In this document: one piece after another, positions 37,650 to 46,857 of the stretch
How positions within the stretch are numbered: the stretch's first letter is position 1
How the letters are laid out: every line of letters starts with the position of its first letter
Assembly (NCBI RefSeq): GCF_030848305.1
Contig: NZ_CP114598.1
Location: 2,418,001-2,482,000 of the forward strand
Source: Akkermansia muciniphila
Lineage (GTDB): Bacteria; Verrucomicrobiota; Verrucomicrobiia; Verrucomicrobiales; Akkermansiaceae
Reading direction: 5' to 3'
Length of the DNA stretch: 64,000 bases
The notes under the pieces: generated by a model
Database searches by the model: none
The model's input: the letters and a program-made list of their open reading frames with translations, nothing else
What the model was told of the DNA's origin: nothing
Made by a program: the position numbers and the translations under genes

Positions 37650-38558
37650 TTACTGTGCGCACAGCACCTTAACAAACCCCTTCTCCTCCAGACGCGTCGC
37701 CCCGCAGGCAAACTTCGCGCGGATCTGCAACGCCTCATCCAAATCATCCCGCACGGAAATCTTCACCTTAAAATCATTCCACAGCCCGAACTGGGCGCGG
37801 CTCTTCACCCATGCAAGGCACTCCCTCACCCCCTCGGACTTGGGCAGACGCTCCGTGCGGACAAACTTGAACCCCATAAACGTATCAACCTTCCCATCCA
37901 CCAGAGCCTTCACGCTATTATAATCATAAGAAGTCACCTCCGTCGTGCTCAGCAAATTAAGAATCTGCGCGGAAGAACACGCAAACACAAGCTGATCCCC
38001 GGCGGCGGAACTATCCTCCGTCCACGCATCCGCCTCCTGAAACATCTGCAACGTCCGGCGCAGCTTAGCCAGCGTCAGGCCGCTTGCGGCCTTCGTGCCG
38101 GACTCCACATAATCCTTGGCAACAACTTGGTCAGCAGGAAACTCCACAGCCTTCGTCCCGTCCTCGCCCACAAAATTCTGCCCTAGAAACGAGGCAATCA
38201 TCACATCATCCATCGTCCGGTTCGCCGCCATCCTCAACCCCTCCAGCGTCTTGCTCACCGGTAAATCCAAATCGCCAAGCTTCGTCGCGTCAAACTCGTC
38301 AAACCCTACCGCCTTGGTGAAAATGCGCGGACGCATGGAACGCCTCAACGTAGGAGCCTCATCAAGCGCAGTGCTCCCCATGCGCGTCGTCTTCTCCTTA
38401 AAATCAAGCACCCCGTACTGGTCGATAAACTTCACCTTCCCCTTGCAATCCCTGTCCACCGTCACCAGCTTCTCCAATGCGCTCACCTTCTGCTGCAACA
38501 GCACCCCCCACTTATTCGTGTACTTGACCTGATAATTATCGCTAATTGTAACTGCCAT
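37650..38558 (-). CDS. Major capsid protein
   Basis: 302 residues, placed directly after the scaffold gene. It begins MAVTISDNYQVKYTNKWG, has an E-loop-like region (STALDEAPTLRRSMRPRIF) and ends in a compact beta-rich part (WNDFKVKISVRDDLDEALQIRAKFACGATRLEEKG), where the FACGATRL segment is common in phage capsids. An HK97 fold is assumed from gene order and length. The leader TTATTATATTATT immediately precedes ATG. This gene has no counterpart in the remnant cluster at 6.7-11.2 kb. Confidence 0.82.
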   Translation of the reverse strand: MAVTISDNYQVKYTNKWGVLLQQKVSALEKLVTVDRDCKGKVKFIDQYGVLDFKEKTTRMGSTALDEAPTLRRSMRPRIFTKAVGFDEFDATKLGDLDLPVSKTLEGLRMAANRTMDDVMIASFLGQNFVGEDGTKAVEFPADQVVAKDYVESGTKAASGLTLAKLRRTLQMFQEADAWTEDSSAAGDQLVFACSSAQILNLLSTTEVTSYDYNSVKALVDGKVDTFMGFKFVRTERLPKSEGVRECLAWVKSRAQFGLWNDFKVKISVRDDLDEALQIRAKFACGATRLEEKGFVKVLCAQ

Positions 38559-38613
38559 AATAATATAATAACTAACTGTTAATAACTCTTGTCCTTACTC
38601 GCTCTCCATGACC

Positions 38614-39474
38614 CTAAAACCCCATCAGGCGGTTATACTGCTCGTCGGCATACCTGTGATTGGCATGGTTCGGATTCATAAACGCCTCATGTAAAGGGTG
38701 GCTCGGATCATTCATCATCCTCTCCGCCTCCGCCTTCCCCCCGGCAGCCGCGCCCCCGGGCATATTAAGCCCCTTGGCAGGCTCATCCTGCATCATCGCC
38801 CCCATCTGCGCCAGCAACCGGATCATCACCGGATTCGTGCCAATCACCGGATCATCCACCACGGCACGCACCTCCTCACCACTCACCCCGGTCATCTTGG
38901 CCAGCATCTCCAGCGCACTCACCGCACTCCTCACATGCGCCCCATAGCCATCTCCCCACAACCCCTCCAGCTCAGCCTTCACAGCGGCCACGCGCTCAGC
39001 CTCGGCGGCATCCGCCGCCCTCTGAGCCTCTGCGCTCCGGGTGGCAAACTCATGCACAATCCCCTCAAACGCCTCCTTCGGCACCCCCAGCTCCCAAGCC
39101 TTGCGGCCCAGCACCTCCACCGCCTCCGCATCCCACACCCCCTCCGGCAGCCCCTCCGGGGCAGCGGGCAAAAACTCATCGCCCGCAAACTCCTTATTCA
39201 TCCCAAGAGCCTCCCTCCATGCCGTCATCGCCGCCTCATCCCCCAAATCATACCGCAGCACGGCGCCCGCTCCGGGCGCACCGCTTCCGCCATCTCCACT
39301 ACTGCTGCCGCCGTCTCCTTCTCCTCCATCCCCGTCACCGTTTCCGGCCCCATCTCCACCAGCATTATTTCCGGCACCAGCCATCAGGCTCACCGGGCCA
39401 CCGCCGCCATTTGCGCCCCCGTCACCAGCCTCCTCGCGCAAAAAACCATTCGCAACCAATTTACCAATAAACAT
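38614..39474 (-). CDS. Capsid scaffolding protein
   Basis: 286 residues, acidic. The N-terminus has a low-complexity glycine/aspartate/asparagine stretch (GGDGAGNGDGDGGEGDGG), the middle is helical (EFATRSAEAQRAADAAEAERVAAVKAEL), and the C-terminus has the NDPSHPLHEAFMNPNHANHRYADEQYNRL signature shared with the remnant scaffold gene. Scaffolds of this type guide prohead assembly and leave through the connector. Leader is GATTAATTATT before ATG, without Shine-Dalgarno. Confidence 0.8.
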   Translation of the reverse strand: MFIGKLVANGFLREEAGDGGANGGGGPVSLMAGAGNNAGGDGAGNGDGDGGEGDGGSSSGDGGSGAPGAGAVLRYDLGDEAAMTAWREALGMNKEFAGDEFLPAAPEGLPEGVWDAEAVEVLGRKAWELGVPKEAFEGIVHEFATRSAEAQRAADAAEAERVAAVKAELEGLWGDGYGAHVRSAVSALEMLAKMTGVSGEEVRAVVDDPVIGTNPVMIRLLAQMGAMMQDEPAKGLNMPGGAAAGGKAEAERMMNDPSHPLHEAFMNPNHANHRYADEQYNRLMGF

Positions 39475-39486
39475 AATAATTAATCT

Positions 39487-39807
39487 CTAGTCTTTAATAC
39501 TTAATAAATCCACCAACGCCACCTCACGCATCCCCCTGTCTCGCTCCCGCCCGCCACGCTCAAACCTCACCCGTTCCACCCCCTGCGCCTGCTCGCCCAG
39601 ACAACCCCGTGCCAGCTCCACCAACTCATGAACACTCCCCCACGCCAAATGCACATAAAACACGCGCCCCCCGTCCACCAGCCACCCCAGCAACACAACC
39701 TCCCCGCTCATCGCCGCCACACCTCCCGCATCCAGTACCCGTCTGCACTCCTCCCACAAACGCTCATGGCCGCCCGCATACCTCACCGCCCACTCATACC
39801 CGCTCAT
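39487..39807 (-). CDS. Hypothetical phage protein between fibre module and scaffold
   Basis: 106 residues: YEWAVRYAGGHERLWEECRRVLDAG, then a beta-rich centre (VVLLGWLVDGGRVFYVHLAWGSVHELVELARG) and a charged end. Not recognised with confidence; the centre vaguely recalls the small GNAT-fold proteins found beside scaffolds in T7-like phages. Overlaps the 137-aa gene by 14 nt. Strand-skewed composition like the late genes. Confidence 0.5.
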   Translation of the reverse strand: MSGYEWAVRYAGGHERLWEECRRVLDAGGVAAMSGEVVLLGWLVDGGRVFYVHLAWGSVHELVELARGCLGEQAQGVERVRFERGGRERDRGMREVALVDLLSIKD

Positions 39808-40207
39808 CCTTGGTAAAAAACCTGAAAAACTCCACGGCGGCGGGTTCCATGATCACAAAAGCCGGGTAGTCGCGGGAAGTAAACACCCTGCGCCCGCCCT
39901 GCGGATTGACGGCCTCCACGGTCAAATCTACGGTTTCCGCCGTCCGCATCGGGTCATCCTCCTCCGGAGCGTAAAACTCTTTCAGCCTTGCCCAAACCTG
40001 CACCGCCTGCCACGGTTCCGCCAGTCCAACCAGCGCGGCAACGACGGCCTGCATGGCCAGGGCCTGATCCGCTGGAATATCGTCCGCTGTATAGCGGGCC
40101 GGAGGTCGATAACCGCCCTTGTCCTGATAAATGGCCGTCAGGGTGAATTCTCCCCACTCGCCGGGCCGGGGAAACTGTATCTGTATCTCTGAATTATTCA
40201 TGCTCAA
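39794..40207 (-). CDS. Hypothetical phage protein downstream of the tail fibre
   Basis: 137 residues: IQIQFPRPGEWGEFTLTAIYQDKGGYRPPARYTADDIPADQALAMQAVVAALVGLAEPWQAVQVWARLKEF. A beta-rich N-terminus precedes an alpha-helical centre. No motif recognised. It shares 4 nt with the preceding fibre gene and has balanced base composition like it, so the two probably moved together. A fibre-assembly or receptor-related role is a guess from position. Confidence 0.5.
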   Translation of the reverse strand: MSMNNSEIQIQFPRPGEWGEFTLTAIYQDKGGYRPPARYTADDIPADQALAMQAVVAALVGLAEPWQAVQVWARLKEFYAPEEDDPMRTAETVDLTVEAVNPQGGRRVFTSRDYPAFVIMEPAAVEFFRFFTKDERV

Positions 40208-41448
40208 TCTTCGGTAGTCGTTTCGGCTTCCGGATCAACAAAATCCTCCACCGCCTCGGAGACAATGATATTGCTCTCCATGGAGGAAAACCCGTAATAT
40301 GCCGGATTGACGTTATTGCAATGCAAGTGCATCGTCGCAGGAAGGAACGCTCCGGCCAACGCCCAGCTGTTGGTATTCTCCATATCAAGATAATATCCGG
40401 AAAAGGGATAAATACTCTCAAAGCAATGGACTCCCTTCACCGTGGCGATTTTGACGCAGCCGCGGGAGGAATTCCCGCCATGCAGCAGCCACAGCGCTCC
40501 CCTGTCTTCGGTGTCGTATCCTCCGTCCTGGTATTGCTCGTAAACCACCGCGTACACGCAGACGGGATAACCGTTATTGGAAGACGTCTCCGGCGCGAGG
40601 GCCTGCGTCGTCTTCATCTTCCATTTCTGCTCGGCATTGGAATAATAAATCTCCCGGACACGAATATGATACCCTCCCGCGTCCGCGTCCCGGACATGAT
40701 CAAACGTAATATCGATAATCTCCCCAATCCTGTAGCCGCCCGCCGCCTGATCCGGCACCAGCGTAAACGCGTCCCTGTCCCTTCCCATGCGCGCGACCGT
40801 TGTCATCTGTCCGAACCTGGCCGTGAATTTCGTGCTGACAGCCGGCAGGCGCAGCGGGGCCACCCACCCCCGGATGCTGGAATAATTGTGCATGGGCCTC
40901 GCGTTGGTCACGAGGCCGCATTTCACGGTAAAAGAGGAATTGGGAGGGACATTGAAATAAAGGGAATTGGGTTCCATGTCTGTTTTGAAAACCGTCCCGT
41001 TGGAAGACGAGCAATTCGCCGGGCGCGGATAACACCTGACGGAAAAAGCATCAGTTACGGCAGCCAGCCCGGCGGCGTACAGGCGGTTGACGCCGGATTC
41101 ACTGGTCGGCGAGCCCACGGCCAGCGGGATGTTGACGCCGCCGTTGGCGTTGACGGTCCCTGTAAAAGTCCCGGACTCCGCCAGCAAACTCTTCAACGTG
41201 GCATCATCCCCCGGCTGAATGCCGTCCCGGGCAGACAATCCCGGGACGGCCCCCTTAAAAGTCTGAGTAACCAGCGCATGCTCATCGGACACCTCCACAG
41301 CATCCGTAGGAGCTACAAAACCGTATTGCCCCTCTTCGCCCGCTTCCAAAACAAGCAAGGGAGAAGCCCCATCAAAAACGGCATGAACGGTACAGGCCGT
41401 CGTACACGTCAGCACATACGCACAACCTTTAACGGTATCAACAATCAT
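40204..41448 (-). CDS. Putative tail fibre / receptor-binding protein
   Basis: 414 residues, rich in Gly/Ser/Thr/Asn and in aromatic residues, beta-strand-like throughout. The N-terminal part (ALVTQTFKGAVPGLSARDGIQPGDDATLKSLLAESGTFTGTVNANGGVNIPL) resembles repetitive fibre shaft sequence of the type DDATLKSL-ESGTFTGTV-NGGV. The C-terminal part has aromatic-rich segments (RGALWLLHGGNSSRGCVKIA) suggestive of a receptor-binding head. It lies between endolysin and scaffold genes and has host-like base composition in contrast to its late-gene neighbours, so it may have been exchanged between phages. Confidence 0.6.
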   Translation of the reverse strand: MIVDTVKGCAYVLTCTTACTVHAVFDGASPLLVLEAGEEGQYGFVAPTDAVEVSDEHALVTQTFKGAVPGLSARDGIQPGDDATLKSLLAESGTFTGTVNANGGVNIPLAVGSPTSESGVNRLYAAGLAAVTDAFSVRCYPRPANCSSSNGTVFKTDMEPNSLYFNVPPNSSFTVKCGLVTNARPMHNYSSIRGWVAPLRLPAVSTKFTARFGQMTTVARMGRDRDAFTLVPDQAAGGYRIGEIIDITFDHVRDADAGGYHIRVREIYYSNAEQKWKMKTTQALAPETSSNNGYPVCVYAVVYEQYQDGGYDTEDRGALWLLHGGNSSRGCVKIATVKGVHCFESIYPFSGYYLDMENTNSWALAGAFLPATMHLHCNNVNPAYYGFSSMESNIIVSEAVEDFVDPEAETTTED

Positions 41449-42005
41449 ACAGCCCCCTCCTTGAAATACTTATCAATCGCCCCGGCAATCGCCACGCAAA
41501 GCGCGTCAACCCGTTCTTCCAGCCTGTCGCAATCCGTCACGTGTGAGGACGCAAACGCAGGCTCCAGCATCAACGCCGGCATGCGCGTTTCTCTGAAATA
41601 ATAATAACCTCTGTCACTCTTACACTTGATCGGCTTCAAACCGCGATCAGGGAGCCTCAGCACATCACACATCGCCGCCTGTATCAGTTCAGCCGCTTTC
41701 TTCCCGTTCTTGGAGGCGTACCAATACAAAGTTTCTGTGCCTCCAATTCCTGTATCTGCACCATTGAAGTGAAACTCCACGGCCAAATCCGCTCCCACCG
41801 CATTACACCTCCGGGCCGCGTAAATCGGTGTCGTTCCCCCAGCCTCAGACCGATTGCACACCACAGCCTCATAACCCAGCCGCTCCAACTCATCCTTCAC
41901 CTTGCCAATATGGGCCGTCCAGAAAGAAAACTCTGAATGCTTCCGGTTCGTCATCACAGCCCCTCCATCCTGCGGGCTATGCCCGATGCTCAATGCTACT
42001 TTCAT
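41445..42005 (-). CDS. Endolysin, N-acetylmuramoyl-L-alanine amidase (Amidase_3 type)
   Basis: 186 residues. MKVALSIGHSPQDGGAV carries the first zinc histidine; the downstream ELERLGYEAVVCNR, NAVGADLAVEFHFNGA (second histidine) and ETLYWYASKNGKKAAELIQ segments are the amidase_3 pattern, and ALMLEPAFASSHVTD carries the catalytic glutamate. It cleaves the peptide stem from murein for lysis. Shares 4 nt with the fibre gene; the holin-like gene ends 1 nt before its start. Confidence 0.87.
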   Translation of the reverse strand: MKVALSIGHSPQDGGAVMTNRKHSEFSFWTAHIGKVKDELERLGYEAVVCNRSEAGGTTPIYAARRCNAVGADLAVEFHFNGADTGIGGTETLYWYASKNGKKAAELIQAAMCDVLRLPDRGLKPIKCKSDRGYYYFRETRMPALMLEPAFASSHVTDCDRLEERVDALCVAIAGAIDKYFKEGAV

Positions 42006-42281
42006 CTATTTATTCTTGCTTATAAACTGTTCATTCGCCTCTACTACAAACTGACACGAACTGCACTTATGCTCGGCCACCCGACGCGCCTCCCGCTCCT
42101 TCTCCAACTCCGCCTGCAACTTCTCATTCTTCTTCGTCTCCCTCCAAAGGAAAATCGACATCACGCTCACCACACTCGCCGGAGTCATCAAACTATCAAT
42201 CGTCGGGGTAGAAGTAACGGCATTCGCCACCGTCAGCATCGCCGCGCCAAGAACGGAACAGCTCGTCAGGGAACCGGTCAT
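42006..42281 (-). CDS. Small membrane protein of the lysis cassette (holin or inner spanin candidate)
   Basis: 91 residues: a hydrophobic N-terminal region (LTSCSVLGAAMLTVANAV), a second hydrophobic helix (ASVVSVMSIFLW), and a coiled-coil (RETKKNEKLQAELEKEREARRVAEHKCSSC). One or two membrane spans followed by a coiled coil fits either a class II holin or a spanin-like protein. Directly upstream of the amidase gene. Confidence 0.6.
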   Translation of the reverse strand: MTGSLTSCSVLGAAMLTVANAVTSTPTIDSLMTPASVVSVMSIFLWRETKKNEKLQAELEKEREARRVAEHKCSSCQFVVEANEQFISKNK

Positions 42282-42282
42282 C

Positions 42283-42861
42283 TTACTTATCCTGTTTAAC
42301 TACGGGAGAAACATCACTCACGGGCTGAACCTGTGAAAAACTCACACGCCCCGGCTCCAGCACCAGACAGGCCCCATCCTTGCACACCTCAGCCCGGTCT
42401 GGCGTCACATTCACGGAATGCCCACAACCGGACAGAGACATTCCCAAGCCGCCAAGGATAGCCCCGGCAATAACTGCTCCGGCGGCATACAGGGCCTTTT
42501 CCCACCAGCTAGACTTGCCGGCAGCCTTAATACCGAGATAGGCCCGAACATCTTCCAGCGCATGCTTACCGATGATCGGGAGGGCAGTATTTGCTACGGC
42601 AATCCATCCTTGTTGATCGTTTTCCGTCAGGTCTGCCCAGTGAGGGATTGGAGTGTTGGACTCATTGTGTGCCTGGGCTGCATAGTACATGTGCATTTCT
42701 CTGGCGATAGCCTCGGCATGATTGCATTCTTTATCATTAATCATATCACTTCTTCTATCTTCAATCTGTTGAGCTCCGCCTTCTGCCACCTCCGCCACGG
42801 CAGGCCGTTTCGGCCCCTTCCCCGTACTCTTGCCAATCCCTCTCCTGTACCGTCTCTTCAT
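42283..42861 (-). CDS. Lysis-region protein with RyR-like segment, membrane helix and lipobox-like cysteine
   Basis: 192 residues. About 1-39 is basic and polar and may be untranslated; an internal ATG at 42744 (MINDKECNHAEA) follows AGAAGAAG and could be the main start, while ATG 42861 overlaps the previous stop (TAATG). About 46-95 (AREMHMYYAAQAHNES...HWADLTENDQQGWIAVANTAL) resembles the RyR-type repeat found in phage proteins. Then a membrane helix (ALYAAGAVIAGAILGGLGMSLSGCG) ends in a lipobox-like LSGC. An outer-spanin-like role is conceivable from location only. Confidence 0.5.
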   Translation of the reverse strand: MKRRYRRGIGKSTGKGPKRPAVAEVAEGGAQQIEDRRSDMINDKECNHAEAIAREMHMYYAAQAHNESNTPIPHWADLTENDQQGWIAVANTALPIIGKHALEDVRAYLGIKAAGKSSWWEKALYAAGAVIAGAILGGLGMSLSGCGHSVNVTPDRAEVCKDGACLVLEPGRVSFSQVQPVSDVSPVVKQDK

Positions 42862-43133
42862 TACTCGCCCTCCTCTCTACCCTTATCCTTCGGCAGCATC
42901 TCCAGCCACAACACCACCTCCCGGTGAGCATCCCGCCTCATCGCATCCAAAGGATCAAACAACCTCTCCCCATCCTGCTTCTGAAAACACGGCAAATCTG
43001 TCTGAAAAAACTCCTTCATCCACTCCAGCACCACCTTCCACTCCTCGCTCCGCAACAACAACCTCTTGGCCTTCCACCTCCGCGCAAACAAATCTAACAA
43101 CTCCTTCTCTTTATCTACATTATAACTAATCAT
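42861..43133 (-). CDS. Small phage protein following the connector
   Basis: 90 residues with FQTDLPCFQKQ and DPLDAMRRDAHREVVLWL, the same motif as the remnant-cluster gene at 7570-7851, and in the same position after the connector. Predicted helical. The function is unknown. Stop overlaps the next start (TAATG). Confidence 0.7.
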   Translation of the reverse strand: MISYNVDKEKELLDLFARRWKAKRLLLRSEEWKVVLEWMKEFFQTDLPCFQKQDGERLFDPLDAMRRDAHREVVLWLEMLPKDKGREEGE

Positions 43134-43156
43134 AAAACGTACTGCTCATAAATCAA

Positions 43157-44833
43157 CTACGCCGCTCCACCCTGAGCCTCCGCCGCCATCTTGGCAGCCG
43201 CAGCCTCATCCTTCATCACAGCCGCGCCCGCCTGACGCAGCCTCAACTCATCCTCATCCATCACCGCCGCACTCTTCCGCCGCCTCATGTCCTCCACCTC
43301 AATATTCCCCCTGATACTATCCTCAGACACGCCAAGAGACCGCAGCCGCGCTCTCATGCCACGATCCACATCCAAATGATCCAGCAAACCGGGTACCGCC
43401 TCACCCAACTCCACCGCCTCCCTCAACGCGGCAGCAAAAGCATCGCTCTCAATCCGCTTCAGCACCAACGCCACCTTATTATTATACGTCACCCCCGGAT
43501 TCTTCAGCGCAGTCCCCACAACAGCCCCATTCCTAATCACATCCTCTCTCACGCAATCAGGCGGATCTGGAAAAACCCCGGCCCTGTACAGTACCATAAA
43601 CACCCTGTCCAGCGTCGGCTGCACATCATAGGCAAACTGCACGAAAGACGGAAAAAACTGCAACAAATACTGATTCTCGCGCGCCATCACCTCCGTCGCC
43701 GTGGGAAACCCCTTCTTACCCTCATCATACGCAAACAGCTCCAGCATCGGCACCAAAAACGCATCCTTAATCCGCTGCTCCTTATCCGCAAGCTGCTTAT
43801 AAGAAAGACTCACATCCCCCACAGCCGCCCACTCCTTCGGCAACAACACTCCGCCATCCTGCAACAAATCCGGATCAACCAACGTCTTCCCGCCAGCCCG
43901 CAAATCAACCTCTCCCACCAGCTTTGCCGCCGTCAAAATCCGGGGATCTATCGCCACACGCCGCGCCTTCTCCAAATCCTTCTCAATCTCCTCCACCCCC
44001 CTCACCTCGCCCTCCACATCCTGCCACGGAGCAAACCCGAAAAAACTTGTCCCATTCATCTTCCAGCGCGTCGCCATATACGGCATCTCCCACTCCATCT
44101 CCCGCCGCATCACCCTCTTCCCCTGCTGATCCACATAAAAACTCTCCCAGCCGCGGCCCATCTTCGGCTTCTTCGCCCGCCGCACCACATGCAGCACCAC
44201 CCACTTCTTCTCATACATACCGGCCCCTCCCTGATGATAATCCGCCGCCATCCCCTCACTCAAAGCCGCCTTGCCAAACAAATCCGCCACATCATAAGCA
44301 GACAACAGCATCTCCCTCACAAACACCACCACCCGGCCCTCGTCATCCACCTCCCCGCAAACCTGTTCCGGGGAAATCGCCTTAAACAACAACCTCACGC
44401 TCCTGCCCGGCCCGCAATACAAACTCCCCGTCCCCATGCCGACACGATCAAGAAAACACTCGTAAATCTCGGAATAAAAATTGCTCCGCGTCAGCTCCAT
44501 CAAAGCAATATCGGAACACTTGCCATACCATGCGTTAGCCTCCTCCACATCCTCCTCCGCTACATCTCCGGGCCTCGCGATCCACTTGAACCACGGCTCA
44601 TGGCTCGTCACAATATGGCTCATATGCGCTCCGGCCAGCCGGGCACAGGCCATCCTGGCCGCCCCATTCCGCACCCTGCCCACAAAATCGGACGGACGAA
44701 ACCTTAAATCATCCACCCTGTTCGGCAGCAAATACCAGCGGGCAAACTGCCACGTCTTTGCAAGCTCATCCCGTTGCTTCCTCAACCCGTTATACAGGCG
44801 CACCAGCTCATCCGCCTCATCCTGACGGCTCAT
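43157..44833 (-). CDS. Head-to-tail connector (portal) protein, T7 gp8 type
   Basis: 558 residues. Forms the portal ring for DNA packaging and ejection and the tail docking site. Marks shared with the remnant copy: RLAGAHMSHIVTSHEPWFKW, FLDRVGMGTGSLYCG, EVDLRAGGKTLVDPD, FPTATEVMARENQYLLQFFPSF. The C-terminus is alanine-rich with KDEAAAAKMAAEAQGG. Overlaps the 84-aa gene by 4 nt. Confidence 0.9.
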   Translation of the reverse strand: MSRQDEADELVRLYNGLRKQRDELAKTWQFARWYLLPNRVDDLRFRPSDFVGRVRNGAARMACARLAGAHMSHIVTSHEPWFKWIARPGDVAEEDVEEANAWYGKCSDIALMELTRSNFYSEIYECFLDRVGMGTGSLYCGPGRSVRLLFKAISPEQVCGEVDDEGRVVVFVREMLLSAYDVADLFGKAALSEGMAADYHQGGAGMYEKKWVVLHVVRRAKKPKMGRGWESFYVDQQGKRVMRREMEWEMPYMATRWKMNGTSFFGFAPWQDVEGEVRGVEEIEKDLEKARRVAIDPRILTAAKLVGEVDLRAGGKTLVDPDLLQDGGVLLPKEWAAVGDVSLSYKQLADKEQRIKDAFLVPMLELFAYDEGKKGFPTATEVMARENQYLLQFFPSFVQFAYDVQPTLDRVFMVLYRAGVFPDPPDCVREDVIRNGAVVGTALKNPGVTYNNKVALVLKRIESDAFAAALREAVELGEAVPGLLDHLDVDRGMRARLRSLGVSEDSIRGNIEVEDMRRRKSAAVMDEDELRLRQAGAAVMKDEAAAAKMAAEAQGGAA

Positions 44834-45084
44834 CCCAACGTCTCCCGTTTACCACTAGCCGCGCCTCCATGCTGCCTCTCTACCTCACTCGCAAGCAGGG
44901 TTGATGCCCTGCCTCGCCGTCTGCGTTGCTCCTCCAGTAAACTGCGCTTCGCCGCATGTTCGCTCTCCCCGGCACTCACCGTCTCCACCTTCGGAGCCTG
45001 AACGGGAGGAGCTTCACCCTTCATATTCTTCTTGAAACCCATACCCCACTCATACCACGGAAAAACAAAAACGCATCTAATCAT
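44830..45084 (-). CDS. Small phage protein between terminase and connector
   Basis: 84 residues, charged (SLLEEQRRRRGRASTLLASEVERQHGG), starting MGFKKNMKG and ending GKRETLG; counterpart of the 71-aa remnant gene 9491-9706. No known motif. May be a connector-associated packaging accessory protein. Confidence 0.6.
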   Translation of the reverse strand: MIRCVFVFPWYEWGMGFKKNMKGEAPPVQAPKVETVSAGESEHAAKRSLLEEQRRRRGRASTLLASEVERQHGGAASGKRETLG

Positions 45085-45138
45085 TCAATTAGATACCCAC
45101 ACAACACGCAAACCATCAACAACAAACACACAAAAAAA

Positions 45139-46857
45139 TCAATCCATCCTCGCCAATCCTCCGCTCCTGTTCCCTCCGCCCCAATCATCATCCTCATCCA
45201 GCCATCCGCCAGACTCCTCACGGCTAACAAAACCGCTCGCCCGTGACACCAGCCCCTTCTTCAACGCCTCGCCCAGCGTCCTCAACGCATCAGCCCCATG
45301 AGACGCCTCGTTATGCTCCGGCACATCATGGCTCACCCCATCCTCCAGCACCGTCTTCTTGCGGTAAGCGGCAATGCAATCCACCCCGCTCAACAACTTC
45401 ACATCACCCTCACCCCGGCACTCCTTAAGGCAATCCTCATGAAACACCGCATTCTTCAACATCGTCCTCACGGCATCAATCCCCATCCACACGCGCGGAA
45501 TCCTCGGCACCCTCACCAGCCGCCCTCCAATCCCGGTATTCCGAAAAAGAGACATAGGATCACCGCCCCAATTCCTCCGGTTACCGTCATGCGGAAACAA
45601 ATGCTCATCAAAACTCATCCCCAACTCGCGCTCCCACAAACGAATCACCTCGGCATACTCCGTCATCCCCAACCCGCTGGACTGGTAAAACTTCAGCAGC
45701 CGCACCTCATACCCTACCACCTGCGCCGCCCAAATAGCCGTACTATCGTTCAACCCTAAATCCCATGCGGAAACTAACGGAAACCCCGGCTCCACGGCAA
45801 ACGCCGCCCCCACGCGCCCCTGCGCCCGCAACCTGTGCATCACGGCACCATAAATCGCCCCCGACACATGCGGCCACAACGCCTCCTCCGGCGTACTCGG
45901 GTACTCCTGCTTCATCAACTCTCCCTGCGTCTGCTTCATGTGGCTGTACCACACCATCTGCTCCTGACTCAGGCTGATACCCTTCTCCCTCAACTCGTCA
46001 AAATACGCCCTGTCCTCATCCAGCACATCATACCCCTCTCCGGCCAGCGTATAACCGGCATCCTCAAACCACGGGAAAAAGAAAAACTTCCACTGCACAT
46101 TAGAAAGCCTCTTCCCCGTCAAATCCAGCGCCCCCTTCATAATCTCATAATTCAGCCCGGTTCTGCCCCCTTCATGCGTTGACTCGTTAAACAAAAACCC
46201 GTCGCTCGGCACCGTATTAAACGCCCCGGACAATATTTCCGCAGCCTTGGCTGGAAAATGGCACGCCGTACTCCCAAACTCCGTCAGCCAAAGCAAATCC
46301 AATGTGCCGCCGCGCAAACTGGCCCCGGAATAAATATCGCTCCCATTGGCAAACCTCAGCTCACGGTCATTAGCATACACCGGCACCAGCCCTTTGCTCT
46401 TCACCAGCTTGCCAGTCCTCTCCTTAATCATCCGGCCCAGCCTCGCCAGCCACAAATCCTCATCAGTCGCATGTGCAGGCACATAATCCAGCCTGTCCCA
46501 TGCAAACCTGATCTTGCCCAGCTTATTCTCGGCATCCGGCAAAGACTTATCCACAATCCCGGCATGGAACCCATCAACAAACAACATGCAATCCAACGCC
46601 AGCATCGCAAGATAAGTGCTGATCCCCATCTGGCGGCTCTTCAAAATAGCATTGCGGTGATGCAGCCCCCGGTGCAACTTGCGCTGTACCCTGTTCATGC
46701 GGAACCGCACCACCTTATCCCCACCCTTCACCATCTTGCTCTCCACCCAATACAAATGATTAAGCCGCCACTCCCTGTCTCCAAGCACCTCCGCAAACCT
46801 GCCCAACACGGCATCATCCATACCATTAATGGGAGGGAAAAAACCTCTACTCGCCAT
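45139..46857 (-). CDS. Terminase large subunit
   Basis: 572 residues. Packaging motor: an ATPase domain with a variant Walker A in NAILKSRQMGISTYLAML and a Walker B-like LDLLWLTEFG, then an RNase H-like nuclease domain beginning VSAWDLGLNDSTAIWAAQ (DxGxxD) and ending HNEASHGADALRTLG. It cuts and translocates DNA into proheads with the small subunit. The start at 46857 overlaps the small-subunit gene by 11 nt. No counterpart in the remnant cluster. Confidence 0.9.
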   Translation of the reverse strand: MASRGFFPPINGMDDAVLGRFAEVLGDREWRLNHLYWVESKMVKGGDKVVRFRMNRVQRKLHRGLHHRNAILKSRQMGISTYLAMLALDCMLFVDGFHAGIVDKSLPDAENKLGKIRFAWDRLDYVPAHATDEDLWLARLGRMIKERTGKLVKSKGLVPVYANDRELRFANGSDIYSGASLRGGTLDLLWLTEFGSTACHFPAKAAEILSGAFNTVPSDGFLFNESTHEGGRTGLNYEIMKGALDLTGKRLSNVQWKFFFFPWFEDAGYTLAGEGYDVLDEDRAYFDELREKGISLSQEQMVWYSHMKQTQGELMKQEYPSTPEEALWPHVSGAIYGAVMHRLRAQGRVGAAFAVEPGFPLVSAWDLGLNDSTAIWAAQVVGYEVRLLKFYQSSGLGMTEYAEVIRLWERELGMSFDEHLFPHDGNRRNWGGDPMSLFRNTGIGGRLVRVPRIPRVWMGIDAVRTMLKNAVFHEDCLKECRGEGDVKLLSGVDCIAAYRKKTVLEDGVSHDVPEHNEASHGADALRTLGEALKKGLVSRASGFVSREESGGWLDEDDDWGGGNRSGGLARMD

